Shown: positions 34,780-45,135, numbered from the stretch's first letter. The stretch: DNA of 64,000 nt from Myxococcales bacterium (GCA_016712525.1 JADJQX010000008.1:620001-684000), one strand, 5' to 3'. Program-made: numbers and translations. Notes: generated from the letters alone by a model not told the origin.

Positions 34780-34788
34780 CGAGGCCCG

Positions 34789-36615
34789 ATGCTCGACGAC
34801 CTCCACCACCTGAGGGAACGCGCACGCGCCGCGGTCAGCCGAGGCAACCTCGACGAGGCCGCGAACGCGCTCGTGCAGGCCGCGCAGCAGACCCACGTCG
34901 CCGAGCACGACTACGTGTCGGTGCTGAGGCCGCTCGTCGAGGTGCTCGAGCGCCGGGGTGATCTCCGCTCGGCGCTCACGGTCGAGTGGTACCTCGCGCT
35001 GAACGACCGTGAGGCCATGCGGCGCTGCTACCAGAAGCTCCCGCACGTCCCCCCGCAAGACCGCGCGCGCACCCTCGCGGCCGCCGAGGACATGGCGGCC
35101 GCCGCCCGCGAAATGGAGGACGCCGGGCTCGTCGCCGCCGCGGCGATCTACCGCGAGAAGGCCGAGGACTGGCAGGGCGCGCGGGCCCTCTGGTCGAGGC
35201 TCGGGCAGGTCGCCTCGAGCGGCGCCGACGCGTACAACGCCGCGCTCGTCCAGTTCAACCTGGCCCGCTGCGCCAAGAAGTGCAACGACCCCCGCCAAGC
35301 CCGCGAGGCCACGGTCGCGTCGGTGCGCCTGCTCGAAGAGGCCGCCGACCACTTCGAGTCGGTCGGGCAGCGAGAGCGGGCGTTCGACTGCTTCCAGGTG
35401 CTCGTCCAGATCGGCCGTGAGAGCGGCATGTTCGAGGACGTGCTCGAGGGCTTCGTCAACTGCATCCGCATCCTCCGCGAGGACCACCTCAAGTACTTCG
35501 CGCTCCAATATTTCGAGGACGCGCTCGCCGCGGCCCGCGAGAAGGGAGAGCTCTCGGCGGCGGCGACCCTCGCGCGCGAGGCCTCGGAGTACGCGCGCTC
35601 GCTCGGCATGTCGGCGACGGCTGCACACTACATCTTGGTCCAGGCCGACCTGTGGCGGAGCGTCGCGAGGCAGCACCACGAGCGCGGCGCGCCACCCGAG
35701 ATCGCGGAGAACGCCGTGCTCGCGGCGGTCTTGGCGTTCGGTGAGGTGGGGCATTTCAGCCGCGTAGGCCAGCTCTACCAAGAGCTCGCGACGATGGACC
35801 TCGAGCCGCGCCGGAGGGCCCACTACGCGCGCGCCGCGCGCCGCTACGAGAACGTGCGCGACGAGTCGATCGACGCCGCCCCCCTGCCCTCGCACCTCCG
35901 ACAGGACAACCACTTCCCCGACGTGTGGCACGTCGATCTCATCGAGTGGGAGCAGCAAGGCAGCGCGGCCGAGGCGTGCGCCGACGTGCTCTTGAACCGG
36001 AGCTGGCCCGATCTGATCCGTCGGAAGGCCATGCTGGCGCGTCTCACGGCGTTCGCGGTCGAAGGCCAGAACGACGCGAGCCCCGCCTCGCAAGCCGCAC
36101 GCGCGCGCCTCGCCGACCAGCTCGCGGCGCTCCAGCTCTATGCCGTGCTCTCTCCTCTCGAGAAGCTCTTCGCGAGGCCCGAGCGCACGGTGAAGATCGC
36201 CGTCCTGTCCGCCATGGGCACGCTCTTCTTCAAGCGGAGCTTCATCACCGTGCGGCAAGCGCTCCGCGACGGCGACGTGGGCGTCGTCGAACAGGCCGCG
36301 AAGGCCGTCGAGGCGCTCTACTTCCAGCACGCGTTCGACCCGCTCTCTCGCATCGTTCGCGAGGCCCCGCAGCCGGGAGTGCGCGCGAGCGCCATTCGTG
36401 CGCTGGCCAAGGTCGACACGCTGGAGGCCGCCGAGTTCCTCCTCGGGATCCTCGAGCACGGCGCGCCCGCCGATCGCACCGCCGCGGTCGACGGCCTGCG
36501 AAAGTCGCGTGGGTCTCGGTTCATCGAGGTGGCGCGCTCGTCGATGGCGACTTCGACGCCCGAGGTGCAGGGCGCGCTCCGCGACATCTTGCGCGCGCGC
36601 GGCATCGCGGCCTGA
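34789..36615 (+). CDS. Helical repeat protein (TPR-like then HEAT-like)
   Basis: The 608-residue protein is nearly all helical. Residues 1 to about 360 look like TPR or other alpha-solenoid pairs (NLDEAANALVQAAQQT, EDWQGARALWSRLGQV, RAFDCFQVLVQIG); residues about 430-600 resemble HEAT repeats (RTVKIAVLSAMGTLF, VGVVEQAAKAVEALYF, PGVRASAIRALAKV, ADRTAAVDGLRKS). There is no signal peptide or membrane segment, so it is likely a cytosolic scaffold. It probably binds other proteins; no enzymatic motif is seen. The gene is alone with its own predicted promoter. Confidence 0.7.
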   Translation: MLDDLHHLRERARAAVSRGNLDEAANALVQAAQQTHVAEHDYVSVLRPLVEVLERRGDLRSALTVEWYLALNDREAMRRCYQKLPHVPPQDRARTLAAAEDMAAAAREMEDAGLVAAAAIYREKAEDWQGARALWSRLGQVASSGADAYNAALVQFNLARCAKKCNDPRQAREATVASVRLLEEAADHFESVGQRERAFDCFQVLVQIGRESGMFEDVLEGFVNCIRILREDHLKYFALQYFEDALAAAREKGELSAAATLAREASEYARSLGMSATAAHYILVQADLWRSVARQHHERGAPPEIAENAVLAAVLAFGEVGHFSRVGQLYQELATMDLEPRRRAHYARAARRYENVRDESIDAAPLPSHLRQDNHFPDVWHVDLIEWEQQGSAAEACADVLLNRSWPDLIRRKAMLARLTAFAVEGQNDASPASQAARARLADQLAALQLYAVLSPLEKLFARPERTVKIAVLSAMGTLFFKRSFITVRQALRDGDVGVVEQAAKAVEALYFQHAFDPLSRIVREAPQPGVRASAIRALAKVDTLEAAEFLLGILEHGAPADRTAAVDGLRKSRGSRFIEVARSSMATSTPEVQGALRDILRARGIAA

Positions 36616-36735
36616 CGAGGCCCGACGATTCGCGCCGAGCAAAAGGTAAACCGACCTTACCTTTTGTCATCAAAACGCGAAATTCGTTGCAACTTCAATC
36701 CATTACGACCCCACGACGGCCGAGCTTTTGGGCGA

Positions 36736-36741
36736 TACGCT
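36736..36741 (+). promoter_or_regulatory. -10-like hexamer TACGCT before 36749
   Basis: TACGCT is followed by 7 nt and the ATG at 36749, with no Shine-Dalgarno. The upstream 80 nt are unusually AT-rich (around 36640-36700), including a near-perfect inverted pair GGTAAAC...GACCTTACC, as in a promoter region. Confidence 0.45.
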
Positions 36742-36748
36742 GGGCGGC

Positions 36749-37564
36749 ATGCATAGCCGTCTCCGCTCCGCACTCACCGCATCCGGCCTCGTCGTGGCCG
36801 CTCTCCTCTCGATGGCCACGAGCAAGCCGAAGAAGGACGACCCGACGGCGAACGCTCCGATCGACTCTGCCACCGAGCCGTACATCGGCGACTGGGAGAG
36901 CGACGACACCGTGCTCCTCATCGGGCGTGACCGCAGCGTCCACTACAAGAAGAAGACGGGGTCGACCACCAAGTCGGTCGACGGGACGCTGAAGGGCATC
37001 GAGAACGGCAACATCGTCGTGAAGGCCGCGTTCCTCGAGGTCAAATTCAAGATCGACGCCGAGCCCGAAGAAGAAGAGGGCATCTGGGAGATGACGATCG
37101 ACGGCGAGGAGCTCACGAAGAAGGGCGCGGGCAACGGCAAGACGGCCTCTCTCAAGGAGAACCTCGAGGGCGCCGTGGTCACCCAGTTCGCCAACAAGGG
37201 CGTCACCAAGTGCGTATGCCCGAACCCCGCGGCGCGCACCAAGTTCACCTGCACGGCCACGCTGAAGAACGGGAAGACCGCGCCGGTCGAGATGACCAAG
37301 AACCCGACGACCCACCACTACAGCTTCTCGATCAAGGTCGCGGCGGTCGAGTCGTCGAAGCTCGAGGCCGATCTGTCCGACATGGTCTTCAAAGAGACCA
37401 AAGGGAAGATCAAGCCCACCGTGAGCTGCGGCGGCGGCACGGTCTACATCCCCGACGGAGACGGCGTCACCTGCGACGCGACCGACCCGAAGACGAAGAA
37501 GAAGGGCACGATCGACGCCGACCTCAACGGAGGCACCCTCCACTGGAAGCTGAAGGGGCTCTGA
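36749..37564 (+). CDS. Secreted protein with two DUF4333-like cysteine domains
   Basis: A 271-residue protein with a hydrophobic N-terminus (about 8-24) that looks like a signal peptide; no lipobox Cys. After a Lys/Asp-rich linker comes a beta-rich domain (about 40-130: YIGDWESDDTVLLIGRDRSVHYKKK). Two similar cysteine segments follow: TKCVCPNPAARTKFTCTATLKNGKTAPVEM (split over about 150-180) and PTVSCGGGTVYIPDGDGVTCDATD (about 220-243), each resembling the DUF4333 pattern of one disulfide. Periplasmic or secreted; function unknown. Its TGA overlaps the frame of the next gene. Confidence 0.6.
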   Translation: MHSRLRSALTASGLVVAALLSMATSKPKKDDPTANAPIDSATEPYIGDWESDDTVLLIGRDRSVHYKKKTGSTTKSVDGTLKGIENGNIVVKAAFLEVKFKIDAEPEEEEGIWEMTIDGEELTKKGAGNGKTASLKENLEGAVVTQFANKGVTKCVCPNPAARTKFTCTATLKNGKTAPVEMTKNPTTHHYSFSIKVAAVESSKLEADLSDMVFKETKGKIKPTVSCGGGTVYIPDGDGVTCDATDPKTKKKGTIDADLNGGTLHWKLKGL

Positions 37565-38040
37565 GCCGACCGGAGGGGCGCGACGCGCACGTTCGCCTTC
37601 GTGTCGCGCTCCTCGTCGTTTTTCCCCTCGTCGTCGGGGCCGCGACCTACGTCGTGCGAGAAGAGCCCATCGTCGTGCTCGACGCCCTCGGGCGCGCCCT
37701 TCTCGGCCGCGAGCGCTTCGGCGCGGCGTGGGCCTCCCTCGCCGTGGCGACGAGGCCCCTCCGCGAGGCCATCGGGCCCGTCGTGCTCGGGCACCTCGCC
37801 GACGCGATGCTCGCGGTCGCCACGGCCGGGTTCGTCGACACGACGGAGGGGGAGTCCTCCCTCGCGAGGCGCCTCGGGTTTCAAGCGGGGGGCGCAGGTC
37901 TCCTCGTCGGCCTGGAGGTGCTGCAAGGGCCCCTCGGTTTCGGCACGTTCGACCCGTGGGACGTGGTCACGCTGCTCCTGTCGGCCGGCGTGGTCGTGGG
38001 CGCGCGAGAGGGGATGCGCCGGCGCGCGGCTTTGGTGTAG
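37561..38040 (+). CDS. Small membrane protein, start codon uncertain (possibly CTG)
   Basis: A frame of 159 residues with three hydrophobic segments (about 14-30, 100-118, 136-151), including RVALLVVFPLVVGAATYVV and DVVTLLLSAGVVVGAREGM. It has no ATG near its start. A CTG at 37561 overlaps the preceding TGA (CTGA), with GAAGGGG just upstream, mirroring the ATGA overlaps elsewhere; the next usable codon is an internal GTG near 37650 that would lose the first helix. It may belong with small VanZ-like proteins, but this is weak. The stop TAG forms part of the -10-like element of the next gene. Confidence 0.5.
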   Translation: MSRPEGRDAHVRLRVALLVVFPLVVGAATYVVREEPIVVLDALGRALLGRERFGAAWASLAVATRPLREAIGPVVLGHLADAMLAVATAGFVDTTEGESSLARRLGFQAGGAGLLVGLEVLQGPLGFGTFDPWDVVTLLLSAGVVVGAREGMRRRAALV

Positions 38041-38043
38041 AGT
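38038..38043 (+). promoter_or_regulatory. -10-like hexamer TAGAGT of the 2OG oxygenase gene
   Basis: GGTG-TAGAGT is followed by 6 nt and the ATG at 38050. The hexamer includes the stop codon of the preceding gene. Confidence 0.45.
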
Positions 38044-38049
38044 GCAACC

Positions 38050-38997
38050 ATGAGCCTGTCGCTTCGCACCGTGAGCCTCACCGACTTCACGAGCCCCGAT
38101 CCGAAGGCCAAGGCCTTCTTCGTGGCGGAGCTCGGGGCCGGCATCCGCGAGCTCGGGTTCGTCTCGGTCGCGGGCGCGAGCCTCCCCGAGGGCCTCGTCG
38201 ACGCGACGTACGCCGCCATCCGAGACTTCTTCGCGCTCCCGCTCGAGCAGAAGCGCGCGTGCGAGCTGCCCGCCTCGAACGGAAACCGCGGCTACGTGAC
38301 GTTCGGGAAGGAGCACGCGAAGGATCGCAAGGTGAGCGATCTGAAAGAGTTCTTCCACGTGGGGCGCGAGCTCCCGGAGCTCGGCGACGGGGGAAAAAAC
38401 GCCTTCCCGGCGGAGCTCCCGCAGTTCCGCGAGACGACCACCCGGCTCTACGAGGCCCTCGACTCCGTGGCCCGCGAGCTGCTCGTCGCCTTGGCGCTCC
38501 ACTTCGGCGAGCGGGGCGACGCGATCGCCGACATGGCACGCGGTGGAAACTCGATCTTGCGCCTCATCCACTACCCGCGCCTCCAAGACCTCTACGTCCC
38601 AGGGGCCGTTCGGGCGGCGGAGCACGAGGACATCAACCTCATCACGCTCCTCCCCGAAGCGACGACGAGCGGGCTCGAGATCCTCACCCGCGACGGGCGG
38701 TGGCTCGCCGTCGAGACGCCGAAGGGGCACCTCGTGGTCGACTCGGGCGACATGCTCGCGCGCATCACGGGCGGGCTCGTGCCGGCGACGACCCACCGCG
38801 TGGTCAACCCGAGCCGCCCCGAGGACGACGTGCCCAGGTACTCGATGCCGTTCTTCACGCACCCGCGCCCCGACGTGTCCCTCGGGCTCCTGCCGTTCGC
38901 CGCGAAGCACCCCGACGCGAAGCCCGCGAGCGACATCACCGCGCACGCGTTCCTCACCGAGCGGCTCACCGCCCTCGGCCTCGTCAAGAGCGGCTGA
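38050..38997 (+). CDS. 2-oxoglutarate/Fe(II)-dependent oxygenase, isopenicillin N synthase-like
   Basis: The 315-residue enzyme has the N-terminal DIOX_N region (about 5-120: LGFVSVAGASLPEGL, FFALPLEQKRACE) and the oxygenase core with iron ligands H192 and D194 (in HEDINLITLLP) and H249 (in TTHRVVNP). The 2-oxoglutarate-binding pair is R263 and S265 (RYSMPFF). The family hydroxylates or cyclises small molecules and includes gibberellin and flavonol oxidases, isopenicillin N synthase and many bacterial members. No biosynthetic cluster surrounds it, so the substrate is unknown. Confidence 0.9.
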   Translation: MSLSLRTVSLTDFTSPDPKAKAFFVAELGAGIRELGFVSVAGASLPEGLVDATYAAIRDFFALPLEQKRACELPASNGNRGYVTFGKEHAKDRKVSDLKEFFHVGRELPELGDGGKNAFPAELPQFRETTTRLYEALDSVARELLVALALHFGERGDAIADMARGGNSILRLIHYPRLQDLYVPGAVRAAEHEDINLITLLPEATTSGLEILTRDGRWLAVETPKGHLVVDSGDMLARITGGLVPATTHRVVNPSRPEDDVPRYSMPFFTHPRPDVSLGLLPFAAKHPDAKPASDITAHAFLTERLTALGLVKSG

Positions 38998-39099
38998 CCG
39001 ACCGCGGGGTCAGCCCGCCGCGAGAGGCCGACGGGCGACGAAATACCTCATGATACCAGTGTGTTACATACTCTGCAGCGAGGGTCGAGCCCCCGAGGC

Positions 39100-40122
39100 T
39101 CAGGCCGCGACGACGTTTCGCATGGCGGCGATCGCGTCGACCTGCCCCATGACGATGAGCGTGTCCCCGACCTCGAGGACGAGGCCCGGCTCGGGGTTGT
39201 AGACGAAGCCCTCGTCGCGGCGCTTCACCGCGATGACGAGCAGGCCCGACTCGCGGCGCACGAGGGTCTCGGAGAGCGCCTTGCCCACGCACGTCGAGCA
39301 AGGATCGACCGAGAGCTCCTCGAGGCGAAGGCCGCGGTTGTCGCGGAACATCTTGTCGAAAAACTCGTTCACCCTGGGGCGCAAGAGCTCCGACGCGATC
39401 CGCCGACCGCCGATCTGGGTCGGGCTCACCACGCTCGAGGCGCCGGCCTTCAGCATCTTCGCCTCGGTCGGATCCTCGACCACCTTCGAGACGATGCGGG
39501 CCGTCGGGTTGAGGCTGCGGGCCGAGAGCGTGACGAACACGTTGTCGCGATCGTCGGTGAGGGCGGCCACCACGCCGCGCGCGCGCTTCACCCCCGCGCG
39601 GAGGAGGGCGTGGTCGTCGGTCGCGTCGCCGAGGACGTAGAGCATTTCGCCGCCGCACAGCTCCTCGGAGATGCGCTTCACGTGGGCCTCGTTCTTCTCG
39701 ATGACCACGAAGGGCGTTCGGGTGAGAAAGAGCTCCTCGATCACGTGGCGGCCCGTCGCCCCCGCCCCGGCCACGACGATATGGCCGCTCAAGCGCTCGA
39801 TATCTTTCATCATTTTCCGTTTCCTGAAGACGTCGCCGAACGCCCCCTCGAACACGAGCACGGTCACGTTCGACTGGGCGTACGCGACCGCGCCGACGCC
39901 GAACGCCACGACGAGCACGGTGAGCGCCCTCGCCCCGGGCACCTCGTGCATGTGCGGGAGCTCGCCGAACCCCACCGTAGTGACGGTGATGGCCGTCATG
40001 TAGACGCACTCCCCGTACGTCCAACGCCCGTGGCCGAGCAGCCAGTACCCGAGCCCGCCGAGCAAGAGGAGGCCGGCGAGGATCGCGGTCGCACCGATGA
40101 GGCTGCGAATGGGGGGCGACAC
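39100..40122 (-). CDS. Potassium channel with RCK (TrkA-N/TrkA-C) domains
   Basis: The 340-residue protein has two membrane helices (about 7-30 and 65-84) flanking a pore loop with the selectivity filter TVGFGE (49-54). A cytosolic RCK_N domain follows (HIVVAGAGATGRHVIEEL from about 114) and a TrkA-C domain at the end (GLVLEVGDTLIVMG). This is the MthK/GsuK-like architecture: a tetrameric K+ channel gated by ligands such as nucleotide or Ca2+ binding to the RCK ring. A CSTC pair near 283 may bind metal or be redox-active. The start is a GTG. It stands alone. Confidence 0.92.
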   Translation of the reverse strand: MSPPIRSLIGATAILAGLLLLGGLGYWLLGHGRWTYGECVYMTAITVTTVGFGELPHMHEVPGARALTVLVVAFGVGAVAYAQSNVTVLVFEGAFGDVFRKRKMMKDIERLSGHIVVAGAGATGRHVIEELFLTRTPFVVIEKNEAHVKRISEELCGGEMLYVLGDATDDHALLRAGVKRARGVVAALTDDRDNVFVTLSARSLNPTARIVSKVVEDPTEAKMLKAGASSVVSPTQIGGRRIASELLRPRVNEFFDKMFRDNRGLRLEELSVDPCSTCVGKALSETLVRRESGLLVIAVKRRDEGFVYNPEPGLVLEVGDTLIVMGQVDAIAAMRNVVAA

Positions 40123-40204
40123 TCACCGATCTTGGTGCCGACGTGGCCATCGTGGCAACTTTTGCGGGGAGCCGCTCGGCCCCCGCCGAGGAGTGGACCT
40201 TCGT

Positions 40205-41116
40205 TCAGGCCGCGCTCTCGCCCTCGGTCAGGGCTGCCCGGAGCGCCCCGCCGAGCTCCGGGTAACAGAAGGAAAAGCCCGAATCGAGGAGCTTCTTCGG
40301 GACGGCGTTCTGGCCCGTCAAGACGACGCTCGCGCCCCCACCCACCACGGCGCGGAGCGCGAACCCGGGCACGCGGAAGAACGCAGGGCGCCCAAGCGCC
40401 GCGCCGAGCTCCTTCGCGAAGTGGTTCATCGAGACCGGCGTGGGCGCCGTCACGTTGAAGGGCCCCTCGAAGCCCGGGGTGTCGAGCGCGAAGAGCAGCG
40501 CGCGAACGGCGTCGTCGACGGCGATCCAAGGCAACATTTGCCGACCGTTCCCGAGCGGCCCGCCGAGCCCGAGCTTGAACACCGGGAGCATTTGCGCGAG
40601 CGCTCCGCCGCCCGAGCCGAGCACGACGCCGATGCGCGCGCGCGAGACGCGGACTCCGGCGGACTCGGCCGCGGACGTGGACGCTTCCCATTCGGCGCAC
40701 ATGTGGGCGAGCACGTCGTCACCCTCGGGGCTCGACTCGTCGCACGTGCGGTCGTCGTCTCGGAAGCCGTAGTACCCGACCGCCGACGCCGAGACGAGCG
40801 TGCCCGACCCACGGGCCGCGAGCGCCTCGGAGATGAGGGCCGTCGGGAGGACGCGGCTGTCGCGGCACGTGCGGAGGTGCTCGTCGCTCCAGCGTCGATC
40901 CATGATGCCCGCGCCGGCGAGGTGGATCACAGCGTCGGCCGCGGCGACCTCGTCGAGCCACGGGCCCTTCTGCTCGGGCGTCCAGACGACCTGCCGAACC
41001 TTGCCCGAGCCCCCGGCGCGGCGGCTGAGGACCGTCACGTCGTCGCCCCGCCGGCCGAGGGCCGCGACGAGCCGCTCACCGATGAAACCCGTCCCGCCCG
41101 TCACGAGGATCTTCAT
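40205..41116 (-). CDS. TIGR01777-family NAD(P)-dependent epimerase (YfcH-like)
   Basis: A 303-residue SDR-type protein with GGTGFIG (7-13) at the N-terminal Rossmann fold, VIHLAGAGIMDRRW, SASAVGYYGF and the C-terminal DUF1731 region with LRAVVGGGASVVLTGQNAVPKKLLDSGF in part. This is the layout of TIGR01777 epimerases such as E. coli YfcH and plant SulA homologues. The reaction is not established; a role in cell envelope or division has been proposed for relatives. AAAGG lies 5 nt before the ATG. It stands alone, 82 nt downstream of and in the same direction as the K+ channel gene's start. Confidence 0.87.
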   Translation of the reverse strand: MKILVTGGTGFIGERLVAALGRRGDDVTVLSRRAGGSGKVRQVVWTPEQKGPWLDEVAAADAVIHLAGAGIMDRRWSDEHLRTCRDSRVLPTALISEALAARGSGTLVSASAVGYYGFRDDDRTCDESSPEGDDVLAHMCAEWEASTSAAESAGVRVSRARIGVVLGSGGGALAQMLPVFKLGLGGPLGNGRQMLPWIAVDDAVRALLFALDTPGFEGPFNVTAPTPVSMNHFAKELGAALGRPAFFRVPGFALRAVVGGGASVVLTGQNAVPKKLLDSGFSFCYPELGGALRAALTEGESAA

Positions 41117-41179
41117 GGGCCTTTCGATGCCAGATGCCCCGAACGGGCGTCAAGGTGATGTACGCTCGGAGGATTGGCC

Positions 41180-42216
41180 ATGGCGAACCGAACGAACCTC
41201 CTCGCCCTCGTGGGTGCGGCCGCAATCGCCTCCGCGGTCGCGTGCGGCACGAAAGACGTGCACGAGGCCGAAGCCCGCGGCGACGTCGCGTTCCTCGAGA
41301 AGAGCACCGCGGCCGAGTCGACCGCCGCCCTCGGGAGGCTCGCCGCGAAAAACCCGAAGGCGCTCGCCCTCGTCGATAGCCGCGCCCGCGAAGGCGACGT
41401 GAACGCGTACATCGCCGCGTGGCAAGGTCACACGCGGGGGGAGAGCTGGCCCGCGCCGCTCTTCCGGGCAGCCCTCGGCGACCCGGCACGCGCGACGGTC
41501 GCGCAATCGGCACTCCCTCGTAAAGACCCGAAAACAGTCGAGTTTCTACCCGACCTCGAGGCCGCGATGTCCCGCGCGACGAGCCCCGCCGACGCGGCCC
41601 GGCTCGGGGCGCTCGTGGCGAGCTTCGGGGCACCGTCGAAGGCCGTGGTCCTGCGCGCGCTCGCGAAGCCCAAGTCGCGCACGGCGATGTGCCAAGCCCT
41701 GGCGTCCCCCGACGCGAGCCCCGAGGCGCTCGCGTCGTTCCGAAGCGCCCCGCCCGAGCATCGCGACGACGTGGAGTGCGCGAGCCTCGCGGCGAAGCGC
41801 TCCGAGACGGACGACGACATGGCGACGTGGCTCGGCCAAGAGGCCGAGCAGGGCCTGCTCGTCACGGCGTCCAAGCGCGGCCTCCCCTGCCCACGCGCCA
41901 CGTTCGTCTGGGAAAAGGCGCTCGCGGCGCGGCCGCTCGATGCGCACGCGCAGCTCACGTCCGAGCTCACGTCCACCATCCTGCGATGCGCGGACACGAT
42001 GGACGCGGCCCTCCCGAAGGCCATGGCCACGTCGGACACGGCGCGCGCGTGGGTGGTCGCGGCGCTCGATCCCGACGACCGCAACCTCACCCGGCTGCCG
42101 AGGACGTGCGTCGCCATGAAGGCCGTGGCCGCGGGAGGACCGGGCACGTCGGTCCGCACACGCGAGCGCGCACGCGACACCGTGGCGCGCGGATGCGACA
42201 AGGTGCTCGGCGCGGC

Positions 42217-42232
<16 letters not shown>
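41180..42232 (+). CDS. Lipoprotein with helical repeat-like body
   Basis: The 350-residue protein starts at an ATG with GGAGG 7 nt upstream, preceded by TACGCT. It has a signal peptide and lipobox ASAVAC (Cys22), then a largely helical body (DVAFLEKSTAAESTAALGRLAA, KPKSRTAMCQALASPDASPEALASF) that looks like short HEAT or Sel1-like repeats, with five or six cysteines in the second half. No family recognised. Its last 16 nt overlap the end of livF on the opposite strand, so the two transcripts are antisense at their 3' ends. Confidence 0.65.
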
Positions 42233-42964
<732 letters not shown>

Positions 42965-42975
<11 letters not shown>

Positions 42976-43792
42976 CGCTCACCTCCGCGTCGGCCTTCTT
43001 GGTGGCGGCGTCGGGTGGGCTCGCGTCGTCGTCGTCGCCGCCGAGGTAGGCCGCGAGCACCTTGGGGTGGTTCTGGATCTCGGAGGGTGTGCCGTGGGCG
43101 ATCGTCTCGCCGTGATCGAGCACGTGGATCTCTTCGCAGACGCCCATGACGACCTGCATGTTGTGCTCGACCAGCACGACGGTGATGTCGAACGTGTCGC
43201 GGAGCCAGCGGATCTGCGTCTTCAGGCCCTCGGCCTCGCCGTAGTTCATGCCGGCGGCGGGCTCGTCCAAGAGGAGCAGCTTCGGCTTCAACATCATGGC
43301 CCGCGCGATCTCGAGCCTGCGCTGGTTTCCGTACGGGAGCGACGTGGAGGGCTCGTCGGCCGCGTCGGCCAGGCCGAACACGTCGAGCAGCTCCATGGCC
43401 CGCTCTTGCATGAGGTGCTCGTCCTCGTAGTGCACGGGCGTACGAAGGAGCGCCGCCGTGAGGTGCGCGCGCTTCTGGAGCTCGCACGCGACGAGCAGGT
43501 TCTCGAGCACCGTGAGCTGCGTGAAGAGCCGGATGTTCTGGAACGTGCGCGCGATGCCGACCTCGGCGATCTTGGCCGGCGCGAGCGGGAACAGATCGCT
43601 CGCGCCGAAGCGGATCGAGCCCGTGTCGTGTTTGTAGACCCCGGTGACGAGGTTGAAGACGGTGGTCTTGCCGGCCCCGTTCGGCCCGATGAGCCCGAAG
43701 ATGCGCCCCTTCGCGACGGTGAACGACACGTCGCTCACGGCCTTGAGGCCGCCGAAGCTCTTCGACACGTTCGTGAGGACGAGATCGCTCAC
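42965..43792 (-). CDS. livG: Branched-chain amino acid-type ABC ATPase LivG
   Basis: A 275-residue ATPase with Walker A GPNGAGKTT, the LivG-typical GIARTFQNIRLFTQLTVLEN, signature LPYGNQRRLEIARAMM and Walker B LLLDEPAAGMN, with EHNMQVVMGVCEEIHVLDHG at the H-loop. The C-terminal ~25 residues are an Asp/Ala-rich tail beyond the usual end. Its ATG overlaps the livM stop by 4 nt (43789-43792), so it is coupled to the permease. With LivF it forms the ATPase heterodimer of the importer. Confidence 0.93.
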
Positions 43793-45090
43793 GTGGCCCC
43801 CGCGTCGCCCGGGACACTCGCCCCTTCGTCAGGGGGAGGCGCATCCGAAGCGCTTGATTTCACTTCCTTTTTTGACGTATCTGGCGGAGGTGGGGCCGGC
43901 GGCTTGGGGCCACGGGCGCGCGCCTTTTGGAACAGCTCCCGCTCGCCGAGCAGGCCCTCGGGTCGCCAGATCATGAGCGCGATGAGCACACCCGCGTAGA
44001 GGATCATGCGGAGCGCGTTGAGGTCGAGCCACGCGGCCTGCCGCTTCAGCTCTTGGACCGCGCTCGTCGACTGGACGGCCTCGATCGCCTTGATGGTGAA
44101 CGTGATGAGCACGCCGCCGATGGCCGAGCCCGTCACGCTCCCCGAGCCCCCGAGGATGACCATGGTGATGGCGTCGAACGAGGCTTGGAAATTGTAGTTG
44201 TCGGGCTGGACGGTGGGCGTGCCGTCGCGGTTCATCGCCATGAGGCCACCCGCGATGCCGGCGCCCACCGCAGCGATGACGAAGCTCCGAACCTTGTAGC
44301 GGGTCGGGTCGACGCCGACGGCCGCCGCGGCGATCTCGTCCTCGCGGAGGGCGCGGAGGGCTCGCCCCCAACCCGAGAATTTGAGGCGGTACGCGAGCAG
44401 ACCGAGCAGGAGCGCGAGGCCGAAGACCCAAAACGGACCGGCGTAGAGCGGTACCCCTTGGTTCTTCGGGCCGGCGTAGCCGTTCTGACCGCCGAGGCTC
44501 GTGATGGCCACCGAGAGCATGTGGAAGAAGGGGCCGACGACGCCGTCTTTGCCGATCTTGGACGCGGCCTCGCCGATCGACTCCTTGTCGCCGAGCTGGG
44601 CGGTGGCGATGAGGAGCCTGAAGATTTCGGCGAAACCGAGCGTGACGATGGCGAGGTAGTCGCCCTTGAGGCGGAGGCTCGGGAGACCGACGAGGTAGCC
44701 GAAGAGGCCCGCGATCGCGGCCGAAGCGACGAGCGCGACGGGCACCACGACGAAGCTCTTGGCGAAGGTGGGCTCGCCCCCGCCCATGGCCTCGTGGAGG
44801 TGCGCGCTCACGACCGCGCTCGTGTACCCTCCGAGGCCGACGAACCCCGCGTGGCCGATCGAGAACTGGCCCGCCATGCCGTTGATGACGTTGAGCGACA
44901 GCGCCACGAGGACGTTGCACGCGGCGAGCATGAGGAGCTGGCGGATCGAGCTGTCGGGGACGATGCGGTCGAGGGTGAAGTCGAGCACGAGCACGACCAC
45001 GAGCGCCGCGGCGGCCATGGCCATGCCACGCCCTCTCGACCTCACGACCGGACCCTTGCCCGCCTTGGGCTTCCCCGACGCCTGCTCCAT
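43789..45090 (-). CDS. livM: Branched-chain amino acid-type ABC permease LivM
   Basis: The 433-residue protein has about eight to ten membrane segments, the LivM hallmark ALSLNVINGMAGQFSIGHAGFVGLGGY and the ATPase-contact region SGWGRALRALREDEIAAAAVGVDPTRYKVRSF in pieces. The N-terminal 20 residues are Lys/Arg-rich and the C-terminal ~50 are a Pro/Lys/Asp tail. LIV importers need a second permease, LivH, and a periplasmic binding protein; neither is encoded in this operon, so they must be elsewhere or the transporter works as a homodimer. It begins 46 nt after the displaced sspB tail frame. Confidence 0.92.
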   Translation of the reverse strand: MEQASGKPKAGKGPVVRSRGRGMAMAAAALVVVLVLDFTLDRIVPDSSIRQLLMLAACNVLVALSLNVINGMAGQFSIGHAGFVGLGGYTSAVVSAHLHEAMGGGEPTFAKSFVVVPVALVASAAIAGLFGYLVGLPSLRLKGDYLAIVTLGFAEIFRLLIATAQLGDKESIGEAASKIGKDGVVGPFFHMLSVAITSLGGQNGYAGPKNQGVPLYAGPFWVFGLALLLGLLAYRLKFSGWGRALRALREDEIAAAAVGVDPTRYKVRSFVIAAVGAGIAGGLMAMNRDGTPTVQPDNYNFQASFDAITMVILGGSGSVTGSAIGGVLITFTIKAIEAVQSTSAVQELKRQAAWLDLNALRMILYAGVLIALMIWRPEGLLGERELFQKARARGPKPPAPPPPDTSKKEVKSSASDAPPPDEGASVPGDAGAT

Positions 45091-45135
45091 CCGCGGACGG
45101 CTCTTACCACGAACCCGAGGGGAACGGCCGAGGCA

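Larger units (their letters stand above)
34453..34788. other. 336-bp region without a clear gene
   Basis: The stretch holds the end of the tail-anchored protein gene's transcript, a possible very small minus-strand membrane peptide (34495-34587), and the promoter of the HEAT-like protein gene. No tRNA, repeat or strong terminator hairpin is seen. Around 34640-34665 it is locally richer in A and T, as expected of a promoter. Confidence 0.5.
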
